From Bryobacteraceae bacterium (GTDB lineage Bacteria > Acidobacteriota > Terriglobia > Bryobacterales > Bryobacteraceae), in NCBI GenBank assembly GCA_947458745.1, contig CANGYQ010000004.1:248001-312000 (forward strand): 64,000 nucleotides of DNA, in the 5' to 3' direction. Under the pieces are notes generated by a model, which was given only the letters and a program-made list of their open reading frames with translations, ran no database searches and was not told where the DNA came from. Shown one piece after another: positions 54,013 to 62,863 of the stretch (the stretch's first letter is position 1; each line of letters starts with the position of its first letter). Made by a program: the position numbers and the translations under genes.

Positions 54013-55221
54013 CTACTGGAACCGCATCGCCGCAAAAGAGACTACACTCTGCGGGTCGATGTTCCACTGCTGATACCGCAGCAACTCCCCACCCAAATCC
54101 GGCCGCGCCCGCAGAAATGTGTAGAGCGGGGCGGAGCCGCACCACTTTAGGTCGTCACGGTTTTCCTGCACTCGCTCCCAGAAGCCGACCGCGTCTTTTT
54201 GCGAGACCCGCTCGATCCGGTCCCGATCCCGCGCTTCGACGCGCAGCATTTCGCCGGCCTGAGCCTCGGCCTGAATTGGATCACCATAGCGGCGGCCCAT
54301 GTGGGCCATGTCGATTCCCAAGGTCCAGAACAGGCTGTTGCCTTCCCGTGCCGCCAGGTTGCCCAGCGTACCCAAAAAGCGCTTCACATCCTCATTGTCT
54401 TCGGGCATTCCGCCTTGGTAGATGCTGCGCGCGTAGGAACCAACCAGAATCGGCAGCACCTTCACCTGCGGTCCAAACAAATGCTGCAGGAAGACCACCT
54501 GGAACTCGATGGAATGTTCCATCGAATGGCAATAATCTTCCATCGCCACGGCCGGACCGCCGCGTTGCTCCAATTCATTGATCAGATCGAGCGCGGGCAG
54601 TGTTTCGCCATAGGGCGTCACAAACGGCTTGCGAGTGAGGCCAAACCGGTCCATCGGGCCGTGATGAGAGGTTCCGAGAATGACGAATGTCTTCTCCGCC
54701 GCCGAGGCGGGAATCGCGGCGTAAGCGTCGGCATAGGATTCCCAGCCGCCAAACGGGCTGACATGGGGCGCGGCGATCGCCTGCGTGGCGTCATCCGCCG
54801 TGGGCCGTGAGCCGCGAAAGTATTCCTCAAAGGTGGTCCGCAGTTCGGCGGGATCTTCCGGGTAACCGCCGGGCCCGATATGCGCCGGCCAGCGCTTGGT
54901 CTCTTCGGCAAACTCGCGACAACGCCCGTCGCGAATCTCGGCAAAGGTCTCGTTCTCCAAAAATCCCGATTGGTCCAGCGCGGAGATCAGGTTGTCCTTC
55001 ACCTCCCCCACCCGCAAATCGCCCAGCGCCTCAAAGAGCGCATGCTGCAGGTCCAGCTCGGAGGTCTCTCCATCAAACATCGCCAGGCAGGGAATCAGCG
55101 GCGGGGGGATCAGCAGGACCGCATCGGAGTACCGCATCGGGTCCCGCACCAGCAGACCGGGTTGGTTCTCGTCTGGCGAGGGCATGAACTCCAGATCAAG
55201 ACGCAGTCGGGCCAGTGGCAT
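54013..55221 (-). CDS. AmmeMemoRadiSam system protein B (Memo family) with an N-terminal extension
   Basis: The protein is about 402 aa from ATG 55221 (MPLARLRLDLEFMPS). The Memo domain (about 145-400) has IAAPHVSPFGGWESYADAYA, ILGTSHHGPMD, FVTPYGETLPALD, DYCHSMEHSIEFQVVFLQHL and GIDMAHMGRRYGD. These give the conserved His residues of the dioxygenase-like fold. The first ~130 residues (LLVRDPMRYSDAVLLIPPPL, AMFDGETSELDLQHALFEAL) look like a small winged-helix domain similar to PqqD-type modules, an inference from pattern. Partners AMMECR1 and the radical SAM protein are not adjacent. The function of bacterial Memo proteins is unsettled. It is convergent with the candidate RNA and divergent from the SDR gene. 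Confidence 0.88.
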   Translation of the reverse strand: MPLARLRLDLEFMPSPDENQPGLLVRDPMRYSDAVLLIPPPLIPCLAMFDGETSELDLQHALFEALGDLRVGEVKDNLISALDQSGFLENETFAEIRDGRCREFAEETKRWPAHIGPGGYPEDPAELRTTFEEYFRGSRPTADDATQAIAAPHVSPFGGWESYADAYAAIPASAAEKTFVILGTSHHGPMDRFGLTRKPFVTPYGETLPALDLINELEQRGGPAVAMEDYCHSMEHSIEFQVVFLQHLFGPQVKVLPILVGSYARSIYQGGMPEDNEDVKRFLGTLGNLAAREGNSLFWTLGIDMAHMGRRYGDPIQAEAQAGEMLRVEARDRDRIERVSQKDAVGFWERVQENRDDLKWCGSAPLYTFLRARPDLGGELLRYQQWNIDPQSVVSFAAMRFQ

Positions 55222-55265
55222 GACTCTACTGTACACAGAAACTCGCGCCGCGCCCGGATTCGCCT

Positions 55266-55271
55266 TACACT
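55266..55271 (+). promoter_or_regulatory. Candidate -10 (TACACT) for the leaderless SDR operon
   Basis: TACACT ends 6 bases before ATG 55278, with no Shine-Dalgarno between. Confidence 0.4.
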
Positions 55272-55277
55272 CGAATA

Positions 55278-55829
55278 ATGAAGCGGATAGCAGTGATTAC
55301 GGGTGCCAGCGGCGCGCTGGGAAGAGTAGTCACGGCGCAGTTTGAGCAAGCCGGCTATCAAGTGGTGCCGGTCCGGGGCGTGGATTTGAGCAATCCGGCG
55401 GAGGCGCAGCGGGTGCTGGACGAGGCGGGCGCGTTCAACGTACTGGTGCACCTGGTGGGCGGCTTTGAGATGGGCTCCAGTGACGAAGCCTGGCACAAGC
55501 TGATCTCGATGAACATCCTGGCCGCGGTGCCGATCCTGCGGGAAGCGGCTGTGCGACTGGTGGGCCGTGGTGGCGGGCACATCGTGGCCATCGGCGCGGC
55601 CGGCGCCGAAGCTCGGGTGCCCGGGATGGCGGCCTATGTCGCGACCAAAGCCGCGCTGCACGCCTTCATCGAAGTACTGGCGAAAGAATCGGCGAGTGAC
55701 CGGGTGTTCGTGAACGCCGTGCTGCCGGGAACGATTGACACCGATGAGAAGCGTACCCTGGTGGGCCAAGCATTGCTCGAGTTGGTGCAAGCGGATTCGA
55801 CGGTGAGTGGATCGTTGCGCAAGGTCTGA
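55278..55829 (+). CDS. Short-chain dehydrogenase/reductase, short C-terminus
   Basis: The 183-aa SDR has an N-terminal cofactor motif (VITGASGALGRVV), LVHLVGGFEMG, a Ser-region (HIVAIGAAG) and the catalytic AAYVATKAAL (YxxxK), then FVNAVLPGTIDT. Classical SDRs are 230-250 aa; this one ends about 40 residues early, just after the PG motif, with a tail (LVQADSTVSGSLRKV) that lacks the usual last helix and strand. The catalytic core is present, so activity is possible. It is the first gene of an operon with pterin dehydratase (10-base gap) and a muropeptide hydrolase. A dihydropteridine-reductase-like role would fit the pterin neighbour but is speculative. Confidence 0.85.
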   Translation: MKRIAVITGASGALGRVVTAQFEQAGYQVVPVRGVDLSNPAEAQRVLDEAGAFNVLVHLVGGFEMGSSDEAWHKLISMNILAAVPILREAAVRLVGRGGGHIVAIGAAGAEARVPGMAAYVATKAALHAFIEVLAKESASDRVFVNAVLPGTIDTDEKRTLVGQALLELVQADSTVSGSLRKV

Positions 55830-55839
55830 GAGGTTTTCG

Positions 55840-56127
55840 ATGAGCAAGATTTCAATCGCTGACGCCCTGGCCCAACTTCCGGGCTGGGCGGACAACGCGG
55901 GCAAACTGCACCGCGAGTACAAGTTTGCCGACTTCATCCACGCCTTTGGCTTTATGGCGACGTCAGCCATCGCCATTGAGGCCATGAATCACCACCCGGA
56001 ATGGTGCAACATCTGGAACCGCGTCATGGTGGATCTGTGGACCCACGACGCCGGCGGAGTGACGGCGAAGGATGTGGCGTTAGCGAAGAAGTTGGACGAG
56101 TTGGCAACCAAACTGGGAGCGGCATGA
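55840..56127 (+). CDS. phhB: 4a-hydroxytetrahydrobiopterin dehydratase (pterin-4a-carbinolamine dehydratase)
   Basis: The 95-aa protein has normal family length. EAMNHHPEWCNIWNRVMVDL contains the active-site His pair and Pro-Glu-Trp, and WTHDAGGVTAKDVALAK completes the signature. It dehydrates the carbinolamine formed when aromatic amino acid hydroxylases use tetrahydropterin. Relatives also act in molybdopterin or folate-like metabolism. ATG 55840 follows GAGAGG. Its stop overlaps the start of the next gene as ATGA. No phenylalanine hydroxylase gene is in the window. Confidence 0.93.
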   Translation: MSKISIADALAQLPGWADNAGKLHREYKFADFIHAFGFMATSAIAIEAMNHHPEWCNIWNRVMVDLWTHDAGGVTAKDVALAKKLDELATKLGAA

Positions 56128-58262
56128 GATTTTTGATCTGGTTGGGCGCGGCGCTGGCCGCCAGCGCGCAGGAGATTCCTGGAATCTCGCGCGCGATTGA
56201 AGAAGCGATCGCCAAGAAGCAGATCCCGGGAGCAGTGGCCATTGTCGGCCGTTCCCTGCCCGGGCAGCCGGACCAGCTACTGCACCGGCAGTCCTACGGA
56301 TTGAGGAGCTACGAAGTGGTGGGCGAGAAGATGACGCTCGACACCATCTTCGATGCGGCGTCGTTGACCAAAGTGGTAGCCACGACAACCTCGGTCATGC
56401 TGCTGGGGATCGATCCGGACCGGACGGTGGCTTCGTATCTGCCGGAGTACCCATATACGGGGATCACCGTGCGGCACTTATTGACGCATTATTCTGGATT
56501 GCGGCCCGACGTGGACTTGGAACCAGAATGGTCCGGCGAGCGCGAGGGCATTCGGCGAGCCTTGGTGGACAAGCCCACCACCGCACCGGGCGAGAAATTT
56601 GTCTATAGCGACATCAACTTTCTGCTGCTGGGCGAGATCGTGCGCCGCGTTTCGGGTCAGCCGTTGAACGAGTACGCCCAACGCATGGTGTTTCAGCCGC
56701 TGGGGATGAAAGATACGCAGTTTGTGCCACCCGCAACTCTCAAGCCGCGCATCGCGCCCACCGAGCGCTTGAAGGGCGAGACCACATCAATTCGCGGCGT
56801 CGTGCATGACCCGACGGCCCGCTTCATGGGTGGCGTGGCCGGGCATGCGGGCATGTTCACCACCGCCGATGATCTGGCTCTGTTCGCCCGCTGGATGCTG
56901 TCCCGCAAGACGAATTTCACGCAGCCGCAATCACCCGCCGGCAAGCCCGTGCGTGGCTTTGGCTGGGACATCGACACCGCCTTCTCCGCCCCTCGTGGCG
57001 AGCTGTTCCCTATCGGCGGCTTCGGCCACACCGGCTTCACCGGGACGTCGCTATGGATGGACCCCGTGTCGCGCACCTACGTGATCCTGCTGACCAACGC
57101 TGTGCACCCGCAACGGACCCCGCCCATCGCAACCTTGCGGCGCGCGGTGGCCACCGAAGCGGCCAAGGCGGTCACGGGCGGCAATACACTCACGGGCCTG
57201 GATGTCTTGATCGACGAGAAGTTCTCACGTCTGGCGGGCAAGCGGGTGGGTTTGATCACCAACCACACGGGCCTGGCTCGCGACGGGCAGCGCAACATCG
57301 ACGCGATGATCGCGGCGGGCGTCAAACTCACTGCGCTCTTCTCGCCCGAACACGGCATCGCCGGCAAGGAAGATCACGAGAACGTCGGCAACAGCAAGGA
57401 CGAGAAATCCGGCCTCACCGTCTGGAGCCTCTATTCCGGCAAGCAGCGCCGGCCCAGCGACGAGAGCCTGAAGAACGTCGATGTGCTGGTGTTCGACATC
57501 CAGGACATCGGCGCGCGCTTCTACACCTTTCTTTCGACCATGGTGAACGCCATGGAAGAAGCCTCGCGGCGCAAGCTGCCCTTTGTGGTGCTGGACCGCC
57601 CGAACCCGATCACCGGCACGCGCGTCGAAGGCCCAATGCTCGACGCAGACCGGCAATCATTCATCGCCATCCGCCCCATGCCCATCCGCCATGGCATGAC
57701 GCTGGGAGAACTGGCGCGGATGATCAACGAGGAAGTGAAGGCCGACCTGACTGTCGTGCCCATGAAGAACTGGCAGCGCGACTACTGGCTGGACCAGACG
57801 GGCCTTACCTGGGTGAATCCCTCGCCCAACATGAAGAGCTTGAACGGCGCGCTGCTCTACCCCGGCGTGGCGATGCTTGAGTTCTCGAAAGGCTACTCCG
57901 TCGGCCGAGGCACTGACGCACCGTTCGAGCAAGTGTCCGCCGACTGGATCAACGGCCCAGAGTTGGCTGGCTATCTGAACCAGCGCTTCATTCCCGGCCT
58001 CCGCGCTTACCCCATCAAGTCCGGCGTACGGTTCGTGATCACGGAGCGGGAAGCCGTGAACGCGACGTTGTTCGGCGTGGAACTGGCGACCGCACTGCAG
58101 AAGCTCTACCCCGGCAAGATCGACATCGAAGCCTGCGCCCGCCTGATCGGCAGCCGCGCCACCATGGACGCCATCAAGAAAGGCGACGACCCGCGGCGGG
58201 TGGTTGCCGGTTGGGACATGGCGGAGTTTCTGGCCAAACGGCAGCGGGCGCTGCTCTACTAG
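56124..58262 (+). CDS. Fusion of a beta-lactamase-fold hydrolase (AmiE-like) and exo-N-acetylmuramidase NamZ (DUF1343)
   Basis: The protein is 712 aa from ATG 56124 (MRFLIWLGAALAASAQ signal). Residues about 20-335 form a beta-lactamase-fold domain with the SxxK nucleophile at Ser80 (AASLTKVVATTTS), a YSDINFLLLGE tyrosine motif and the third motif GHTGFTG. Residues about 350-712 form the DUF1343 domain: VGLITNHTGLARDG, LFSPEHGIAGKEDHEN, FDIQDIGARFYTFLSTM, VLDRPNPITG and WVNPSPNMKSL. In Bacillus subtilis, NamZ (exo-N-acetylmuramidase) and AmiE (beta-lactamase-family muramyl amidase) are separate proteins of one muropeptide recycling operon. Here both folds are on one exported chain, so a bifunctional recycling or scavenging enzyme is likely. 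No frameshift is seen. Confidence 0.9.
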   Translation: MRFLIWLGAALAASAQEIPGISRAIEEAIAKKQIPGAVAIVGRSLPGQPDQLLHRQSYGLRSYEVVGEKMTLDTIFDAASLTKVVATTTSVMLLGIDPDRTVASYLPEYPYTGITVRHLLTHYSGLRPDVDLEPEWSGEREGIRRALVDKPTTAPGEKFVYSDINFLLLGEIVRRVSGQPLNEYAQRMVFQPLGMKDTQFVPPATLKPRIAPTERLKGETTSIRGVVHDPTARFMGGVAGHAGMFTTADDLALFARWMLSRKTNFTQPQSPAGKPVRGFGWDIDTAFSAPRGELFPIGGFGHTGFTGTSLWMDPVSRTYVILLTNAVHPQRTPPIATLRRAVATEAAKAVTGGNTLTGLDVLIDEKFSRLAGKRVGLITNHTGLARDGQRNIDAMIAAGVKLTALFSPEHGIAGKEDHENVGNSKDEKSGLTVWSLYSGKQRRPSDESLKNVDVLVFDIQDIGARFYTFLSTMVNAMEEASRRKLPFVVLDRPNPITGTRVEGPMLDADRQSFIAIRPMPIRHGMTLGELARMINEEVKADLTVVPMKNWQRDYWLDQTGLTWVNPSPNMKSLNGALLYPGVAMLEFSKGYSVGRGTDAPFEQVSADWINGPELAGYLNQRFIPGLRAYPIKSGVRFVITEREAVNATLFGVELATALQKLYPGKIDIEACARLIGSRATMDAIKKGDDPRRVVAGWDMAEFLAKRQRALLY

Positions 58263-58684
58263 TTCGTCTTCGCCGGAGTAATCAGCGCACAGCCAAAGGC
58301 CTTCGTCCGAGGAACGCTGGCGCGTTTGCCGGCAGAAAGTTCATCGAGCGCAATCCGCAGATCCCGCCGCGTGGGGGCGGGCCGGGTTTTGCCGTAGTCG
58401 ACATACTGGTCATCAATGCGGCCCCGGTAGAACAGGCGGCCTTGGGCGTCAACGACAGCCACTTCGGGCGTCATGGTGACGCCGTACTTGCGCGCGAGTA
58501 TGAGGGAATCCGTCCGGAGCATCTTGACCGCCGGATAGTCCCGCTCAATGCGGGCCAATTCAGGCGCGTACCGGTTCGAGACCGGACACTCGGGCGATAG
58601 CCATATATAGACCACCGGCGCCTCCGCTGCCCCGCCCTGACCAGGAGCGGCCAGGGCCACCAGCATGAGTGATAGGCTCAACAC
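58259..58684 (-). CDS. Exported thioredoxin/redoxin-like protein
   Basis: The thioredoxin-fold protein is about 141 aa from GTG 58684 (MLSLSLMLVALAAPGQGGAA signal). VVYIWLSPECPVSNRYAPEL holds a single active Cys (ECPVS in place of CxxC). TMTPEVAVVDAQGRLFYRGR is the cis-Pro region, and a late TKAFGCALI is typical of this redoxin subgroup. A thiol peroxidase or reductant-transfer role in the envelope is plausible. The start is uncertain: ATG 58666 gives a very short signal, and ATG 58732 gives an Arg-containing n-region but would overlap the divergent fadB-like start by 47 bases. The 3' end overlaps the NamZ fusion gene by 4 bases. Confidence 0.78.
   Translation of the reverse strand: MLSLSLMLVALAAPGQGGAAEAPVVYIWLSPECPVSNRYAPELARIERDYPAVKMLRTDSLILARKYGVTMTPEVAVVDAQGRLFYRGRIDDQYVDYGKTRPAPTRRDLRIALDELSAGKRASVPRTKAFGCALITPAKTN
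58673..58678 (+). promoter_or_regulatory. Candidate -10 (TAGGCT) for the leaderless beta-oxidation gene
   Basis: TAGGCT ends 7 bases before ATG 58686. It lies inside or next to the divergent redoxin gene's start, so the two promoters must overlap. Confidence 0.35.
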
Positions 58685-58685
58685 A

Positions 58686-60623
58686 ATGAGCGATCTCGTC
58701 CTTCTCTCGAAGCTGGCCAATGTTGGCGTCATCACCATCAATAATCCACCCGTCAACGCTCTGAGTCCCGGAGTGCCGGAGGGGATCGCCGAAGGCATTG
58801 CCACCTTCAATGCCGACCCGGAAGTCACCGCTATTGTGATTATCGGTGGTGGCCGCACCTTTATCTCGGGAGCCGACATCAAGGAGTTCGGCAAGATCAC
58901 TTCGGGCCAGAAATCGGACATCGGCTTGGCCGACAAGATCGACCTGATTGAGCAGTCCGCCAAGCCAGTCGTCATGGCGATCCATGGGCAGGCCTTGGGC
59001 GGAGGTCTCGAAGTGGCGATGGGCGGGCACTATCGCGTCATCGACCCGACGGCCAAAGTGGGCCAGCCGGAAGTGAAGCTGGGCATCATCCCCGGCGCGG
59101 CCGGCACGCAGCGCTTGCCGCGGCTGGCAGGCGTCGCCAAGGCGATGGAGATGTGCTGGCAGGGTGACCCGATCTCCGCCGCTGAAGCGTTGCAGCACGG
59201 CATCGTGGATGCGGTCTCCACCGGCGATCTGTTGACATTTGCGGTGGAGTTCGCGCAAGGCAAGCCCGTGCGCCGTGTGAGTGATTTGCCGGTAGCCGCC
59301 GCCGACCCGGCCGTCTCCAGTGCCGCGCGCGCCGCGGCCGCCAAGCGCGCTCGCGGATTGATGGCAGCCCAGAAAGCGATCGACGCCGTCGAAGCCGCGA
59401 CACGTTTGACCTTCGCCGAAGGAGTGGCTTACGAGCGGCAGCTGTTTGAAGAGTGTCTGTTTGACGAACAGTCGAAGTCGATGATCCACATCTTCTTCGG
59501 CGAGCGCGAAGTGGCCAAGATTCCCTTCCTCGCCAAGGACACTCCCGTGCTCCCCATCAAGAGCGCGGCCGTGATCGGCGCGGGCACCATGGGCGGCGGC
59601 ATCGCGATGAACTATCTGAACGCGGGCATCCCGGTGCGTCTGCGCGAGACTTCGCAAGAATCGCTCGACCGTGGTGTCGCCACCATCACCAAGAACTACG
59701 CCGCCTCCGTCGCCAAGGGCCGCTTTACGCAAGCCTGGATGGACTCGCGAATGGCACTGCTGACGCCGCAGCTGACCTGGGACGGCTTCGACACCGCCGA
59801 CATCATCGTCGAAGCCGTGTTCGAGAACATGGCGCTGAAGAAGACGATCTTCGCCGAACTGGACGGGATCGCGAAGGCAGATTGCATTCTCGCCTCCAAC
59901 ACCTCCACGCTCGACATCGACGAGATCGCCAGCGCCACCAAGCGCCCGCAGATGGTGGTGGGCCACCACTTCTTCAGTCCCGCCAATGTTATGCGGTTGC
60001 TCGAGATCGTGCGCGGCAAGGACACCGCGCCGGAAGTGCTGGCCACCTCCATGGCGCTGGCCAAAACGCTGCGCAAGGTGGGCGTGCTGGTGGGCAACTG
60101 CTTTGGCTTTGTCGGCAACCGGATGTTTGGGCCATACCGCCGCGTGGCGGAGCAACTGGTGATCGAAGGCGCGGACCCGATGGCGGTGGACAAGGCGCTT
60201 TACGATTGGGGCATGGCAATGGGTCCGCTGGCCGTGGGAGACCTGGCCGGTCTCGATGTCGGCTGGCGTATCCGGCAGGAGCGCGGCGAAGTCGGCTCGG
60301 CTCCGATTGAAGACGCGTTGTGCGAGATGGGCCGCTACGGCCAAAAGACCGGCGCCGGCTGGTACAAGTACGACGAGAAGCGCAACCCCTCAATTGACCC
60401 CGTGGTGACCGCGCTCATCGAACAACACCGCACCGGCCACCGCGAGATCAGCGCGCAAGAGATCATCGACCGTTGCGTCGGCGCGTTGATCGACGAAGGC
60501 AAGAAGATCCTGGAAGAAGGGATCGCACTACGGCCGGTCGACATCGACATCATCTACGTCAACGGCTACGGTTTCCCCGCCCACCGCGGCGGACCGATGT
60601 GGTACGGACAGGTGGGCCGCTAG
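58686..60623 (+). CDS. Bifunctional enoyl-CoA hydratase/3-hydroxyacyl-CoA dehydrogenase (FadB/FadJ-like)
   Basis: The protein is about 645 aa from ATG 58686 ([14 protein letters not shown]); ATG 58665 is an alternative. The N-terminal crotonase domain has [14 protein letters not shown] (oxyanion hole), [19 protein letters not shown] and [20 protein letters not shown] (catalytic Glu). The middle NAD domain has [20 protein letters not shown]. The dehydrogenase parts have [15 protein letters not shown] (catalytic His) and [11 protein letters not shown], and two C-terminal helical domains follow. It carries out the hydration and oxidation steps of fatty-acid beta-oxidation in the cytoplasm. No thiolase gene is adjacent. 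Confidence 0.94.
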   Translation: MSDLVLLSKLANVGVITINNPPVNALSPGVPEGIAEGIATFNADPEVTAIVIIGGGRTFISGADIKEFGKITSGQKSDIGLADKIDLIEQSAKPVVMAIHGQALGGGLEVAMGGHYRVIDPTAKVGQPEVKLGIIPGAAGTQRLPRLAGVAKAMEMCWQGDPISAAEALQHGIVDAVSTGDLLTFAVEFAQGKPVRRVSDLPVAAADPAVSSAARAAAAKRARGLMAAQKAIDAVEAATRLTFAEGVAYERQLFEECLFDEQSKSMIHIFFGEREVAKIPFLAKDTPVLPIKSAAVIGAGTMGGGIAMNYLNAGIPVRLRETSQESLDRGVATITKNYAASVAKGRFTQAWMDSRMALLTPQLTWDGFDTADIIVEAVFENMALKKTIFAELDGIAKADCILASNTSTLDIDEIASATKRPQMVVGHHFFSPANVMRLLEIVRGKDTAPEVLATSMALAKTLRKVGVLVGNCFGFVGNRMFGPYRRVAEQLVIEGADPMAVDKALYDWGMAMGPLAVGDLAGLDVGWRIRQERGEVGSAPIEDALCEMGRYGQKTGAGWYKYDEKRNPSIDPVVTALIEQHRTGHREISAQEIIDRCVGALIDEGKKILEEGIALRPVDIDIIYVNGYGFPAHRGGPMWYGQVGR

Positions 60624-61624
60624 TCGGCCACCTTCACGAGCATCTTGCCGGTGTTCTCGCCCTGCAGCAGCCCGATAAAGGCCTGCGGGGCGTTCTCGAT
60701 GCCTTCGACGATGGTGTCGCGGTACTTCAGCTTGCCTTCGCGCAGCCACTGGCTCATGTCGGTGTAGAACTCGCGGGCGCGCTCAAAGTAGCGGATCACG
60801 ATGAAGCCTTCCACCTTGAGTTGCTTCACCAGGACCGTGCTCAACAGGCGTGGGCCGAGTTCGATCTGGGTGTTGTTGTACTGCGAGATCTGCCCGCAGA
60901 TGGAGACGCGGCCGAAGGTGTTCATGCGGCTGAAGACGGCGTCGGAGATCACGCCGCCGACGTTGTCGAAGTAACAATCAATGCCATTGGGGCAGAGCTC
61001 CTTCAGCTTGGCGGAATGGTCCGTGGTGGTCTTGTAGTTGTAGGCGGCATCGAAGCCAAATTCTTCCACCAGCAGGCGGCACTTCTCATCAGTGCCCGAA
61101 ATGCCCACGACGCGGCAGCCCTTCAGCTTGGCGATCTGGCCCACATAGCTGCCCACCGCGCCCGCCGCGCCACTGACCACGACGGTCTCACCGGCCTTCG
61201 GGCGGCAGATGTCGAGCAAGCCGAAATAGGCCGTCATGCCCGGCATGCCGAGGATGCCCAAAGCAGTAGTGATAGGGGCGAGCGTGGGGTCCACTTTGCG
61301 GAGCGTCGCCGCCGGAACCAGCGCGTACTGCTGCCAGCCGCATTGGCCTTCGACGATGTCGCCTTCGTGGAATTTTTCCGAATTGCTCCGGACCACGCGG
61401 CCGATAGTGCCGCCGCCCAGGACAGCGCCTACCTTAAACGGCTCGGCGTACGACTTGGCGTCGCTCATGCGGCCGCGCATGTAAGGGTCGAGCGACAGAT
61501 AAAGCACCTGCACCAGCACATCGCCCGCGGTCATCGTTTCGAGCGCGTCGGAGGTGAGCGTGAAGTTCTCCGCCGTGGGCATGCCGACGGGGCGGGAAGC
61601 GAGCAGAACACGTTTGTTGACCAT
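60620..61624 (-). CDS. NADP-dependent MDR oxidoreductase (prostaglandin-reductase/CurA-like)
   Basis: The 334-aa zinc-less medium-chain reductase begins MVNKRVLLASRPVGMPTAEN and has the YLSLDPYMRGRMSD motif typical of the leukotriene B4 12-hydroxydehydrogenase/CurA group. The cofactor motif is VVSGAAGAVGSYVGQIAKLK, and a Tyr-containing AAYNYKTT segment and the NVGGVISDAVFSRM region follow. It reduces the double bond of enones or similar compounds with NADPH. It is convergent with the beta-oxidation gene (4-base overlap) and divergent from the MFS gene, with a 21-base gap. Confidence 0.92.
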   Translation of the reverse strand: MVNKRVLLASRPVGMPTAENFTLTSDALETMTAGDVLVQVLYLSLDPYMRGRMSDAKSYAEPFKVGAVLGGGTIGRVVRSNSEKFHEGDIVEGQCGWQQYALVPAATLRKVDPTLAPITTALGILGMPGMTAYFGLLDICRPKAGETVVVSGAAGAVGSYVGQIAKLKGCRVVGISGTDEKCRLLVEEFGFDAAYNYKTTTDHSAKLKELCPNGIDCYFDNVGGVISDAVFSRMNTFGRVSICGQISQYNNTQIELGPRLLSTVLVKQLKVEGFIVIRYFERAREFYTDMSQWLREGKLKYRDTIVEGIENAPQAFIGLLQGENTGKMLVKVAD

Positions 61625-61645
61625 ATACTGTAAGTACCCCCTAGC

Positions 61646-62863
61646 ATGACATCGAAAGTCCCCGCATTGTCTGAGGCCGCCGTTGTTTCACCCGGCGCTG
61701 CCTTTCTGGGGCCTTCGCCCGTTGCCCGCCGTTCGCAAACAACCCTGATTTTGTTGTGCCTGGCGCACTTCTTCATCGATCTTTACTCCAGTGCACTGGC
61801 GGCTTTCCAGCCAATCATTGTTGACAAGATGGGCATTTCTCTGGCGCAAGCGGGTGTCTTGGGCGGCTTGCTGGTCTTTTCGTCCTCCACTACCCAGCCG
61901 CTTTACGGCTATCTTTCCGACCGCTTCCGCAGCCGCCTGTTCGTGGCGTTGGCCCCGGCCGTGGCCGGCATCTTTATCTCGTTGCTGGGAGCGGCTCCTA
62001 CGTATTCCGCGGCGATCGCGATGGTGCTGTTGGGTGGCGCGGGTGTCGCCAGTTTCCACCCGCAAGGCGCCACGCGCGCCACCGAAGGCGTCACCGAAAA
62101 CAAAGCCCGCTGGATGGCGGTCTTCATTTCCAGCGGCACGCTGGGCTTGGCCTTTGGGCCGACTTTCTTTTCCGCGCTGGCTGGACGCCTGGGCATGGAC
62201 ATGACCTGGCTGGGCATGATCCCGGGCGTGTTGATCACCACGCTGCTGCTGTTCCAGCTCCCGCCCGCAGCGGAAAGCCGGACGGGGCGAACCTCGTTTA
62301 ACTGGCCGGAACTGAAGGCAGTGTGGCGGCCCCTGCTGGTGCTCTATCTGCTGGTGTTCATTCGGTCTATCGTGCAGATCAGCTTCACCCAGTTCTTGCC
62401 GCTCTATCTGCGCCGGGAACGGAGTTGGACGCTGGAAGCAGCCAGCCTCGCGCTCTCGCTCTACTTGGCCTCCGGCGCCATCGGAGGCTTGCTGGGGGGT
62501 AATCTGGCGGACCGCTTTGGCGGGCGCACCGTGATCCTGATTTCCATGATCGCTTCGGTGCCATTTCTGGGCATGTTCTTTTTCACCACCGGCATCTGGT
62601 CGCTGGTAGGTCTCTCGCTGGGCGGCCTGATTTTGCTGTTCACCATTCCGGTGAACCTCACCATGGGCCAGGAACTAGCGCCTACTCAGGCGGCCACGGT
62701 TTCGGCATTGATGATGGGCTTTGCCTGGGGCACCGCGGGCATGATCTTTATTCCGCTGGTGGGTTGGGCGGCGGATCACTTCACCCTGCACAAAGCGCTG
62801 CTGGCGTTGCTAATCTTCCCGATTGCCGGCTATCTGCTGGCCTTGAAGTTACCCAAGAAATGA
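61646..62863 (+). CDS. MFS transporter, fosmidomycin-resistance (Fsr)-like
   Basis: The 405-aa protein has about twelve membrane helices after a 30-residue cytoplasmic lead. [20 protein letters not shown] and [20 protein letters not shown] (MFS loop 2-3 motif) place it near the Fsr group. [16 protein letters not shown] and [11 protein letters not shown] follow, and the second half repeats the pattern ([15 protein letters not shown]). Fsr proteins are drug-efflux pumps. However, this gene is the first of an operon in which the queC and queE starts overlap preceding stops as ATGA, so export or import of a 7-deazaguanine precursor is also possible. No Shine-Dalgarno is obvious before ATG 61646. 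Confidence 0.9.
   Translation: MTSKVPALSEAAVVSPGAAFLGPSPVARRSQTTLILLCLAHFFIDLYSSALAAFQPIIVDKMGISLAQAGVLGGLLVFSSSTTQPLYGYLSDRFRSRLFVALAPAVAGIFISLLGAAPTYSAAIAMVLLGGAGVASFHPQGATRATEGVTENKARWMAVFISSGTLGLAFGPTFFSALAGRLGMDMTWLGMIPGVLITTLLLFQLPPAAESRTGRTSFNWPELKAVWRPLLVLYLLVFIRSIVQISFTQFLPLYLRRERSWTLEAASLALSLYLASGAIGGLLGGNLADRFGGRTVILISMIASVPFLGMFFFTTGIWSLVGLSLGGLILLFTIPVNLTMGQELAPTQAATVSALMMGFAWGTAGMIFIPLVGWAADHFTLHKALLALLIFPIAGYLLALKLPKK

Noticed and set aside
53879..54581. Open frames running through the terminal hairpin and the Memo gene
   Set aside because: They cross a T8 terminator and lie antisense to a clear gene; no domain or ribosome site.
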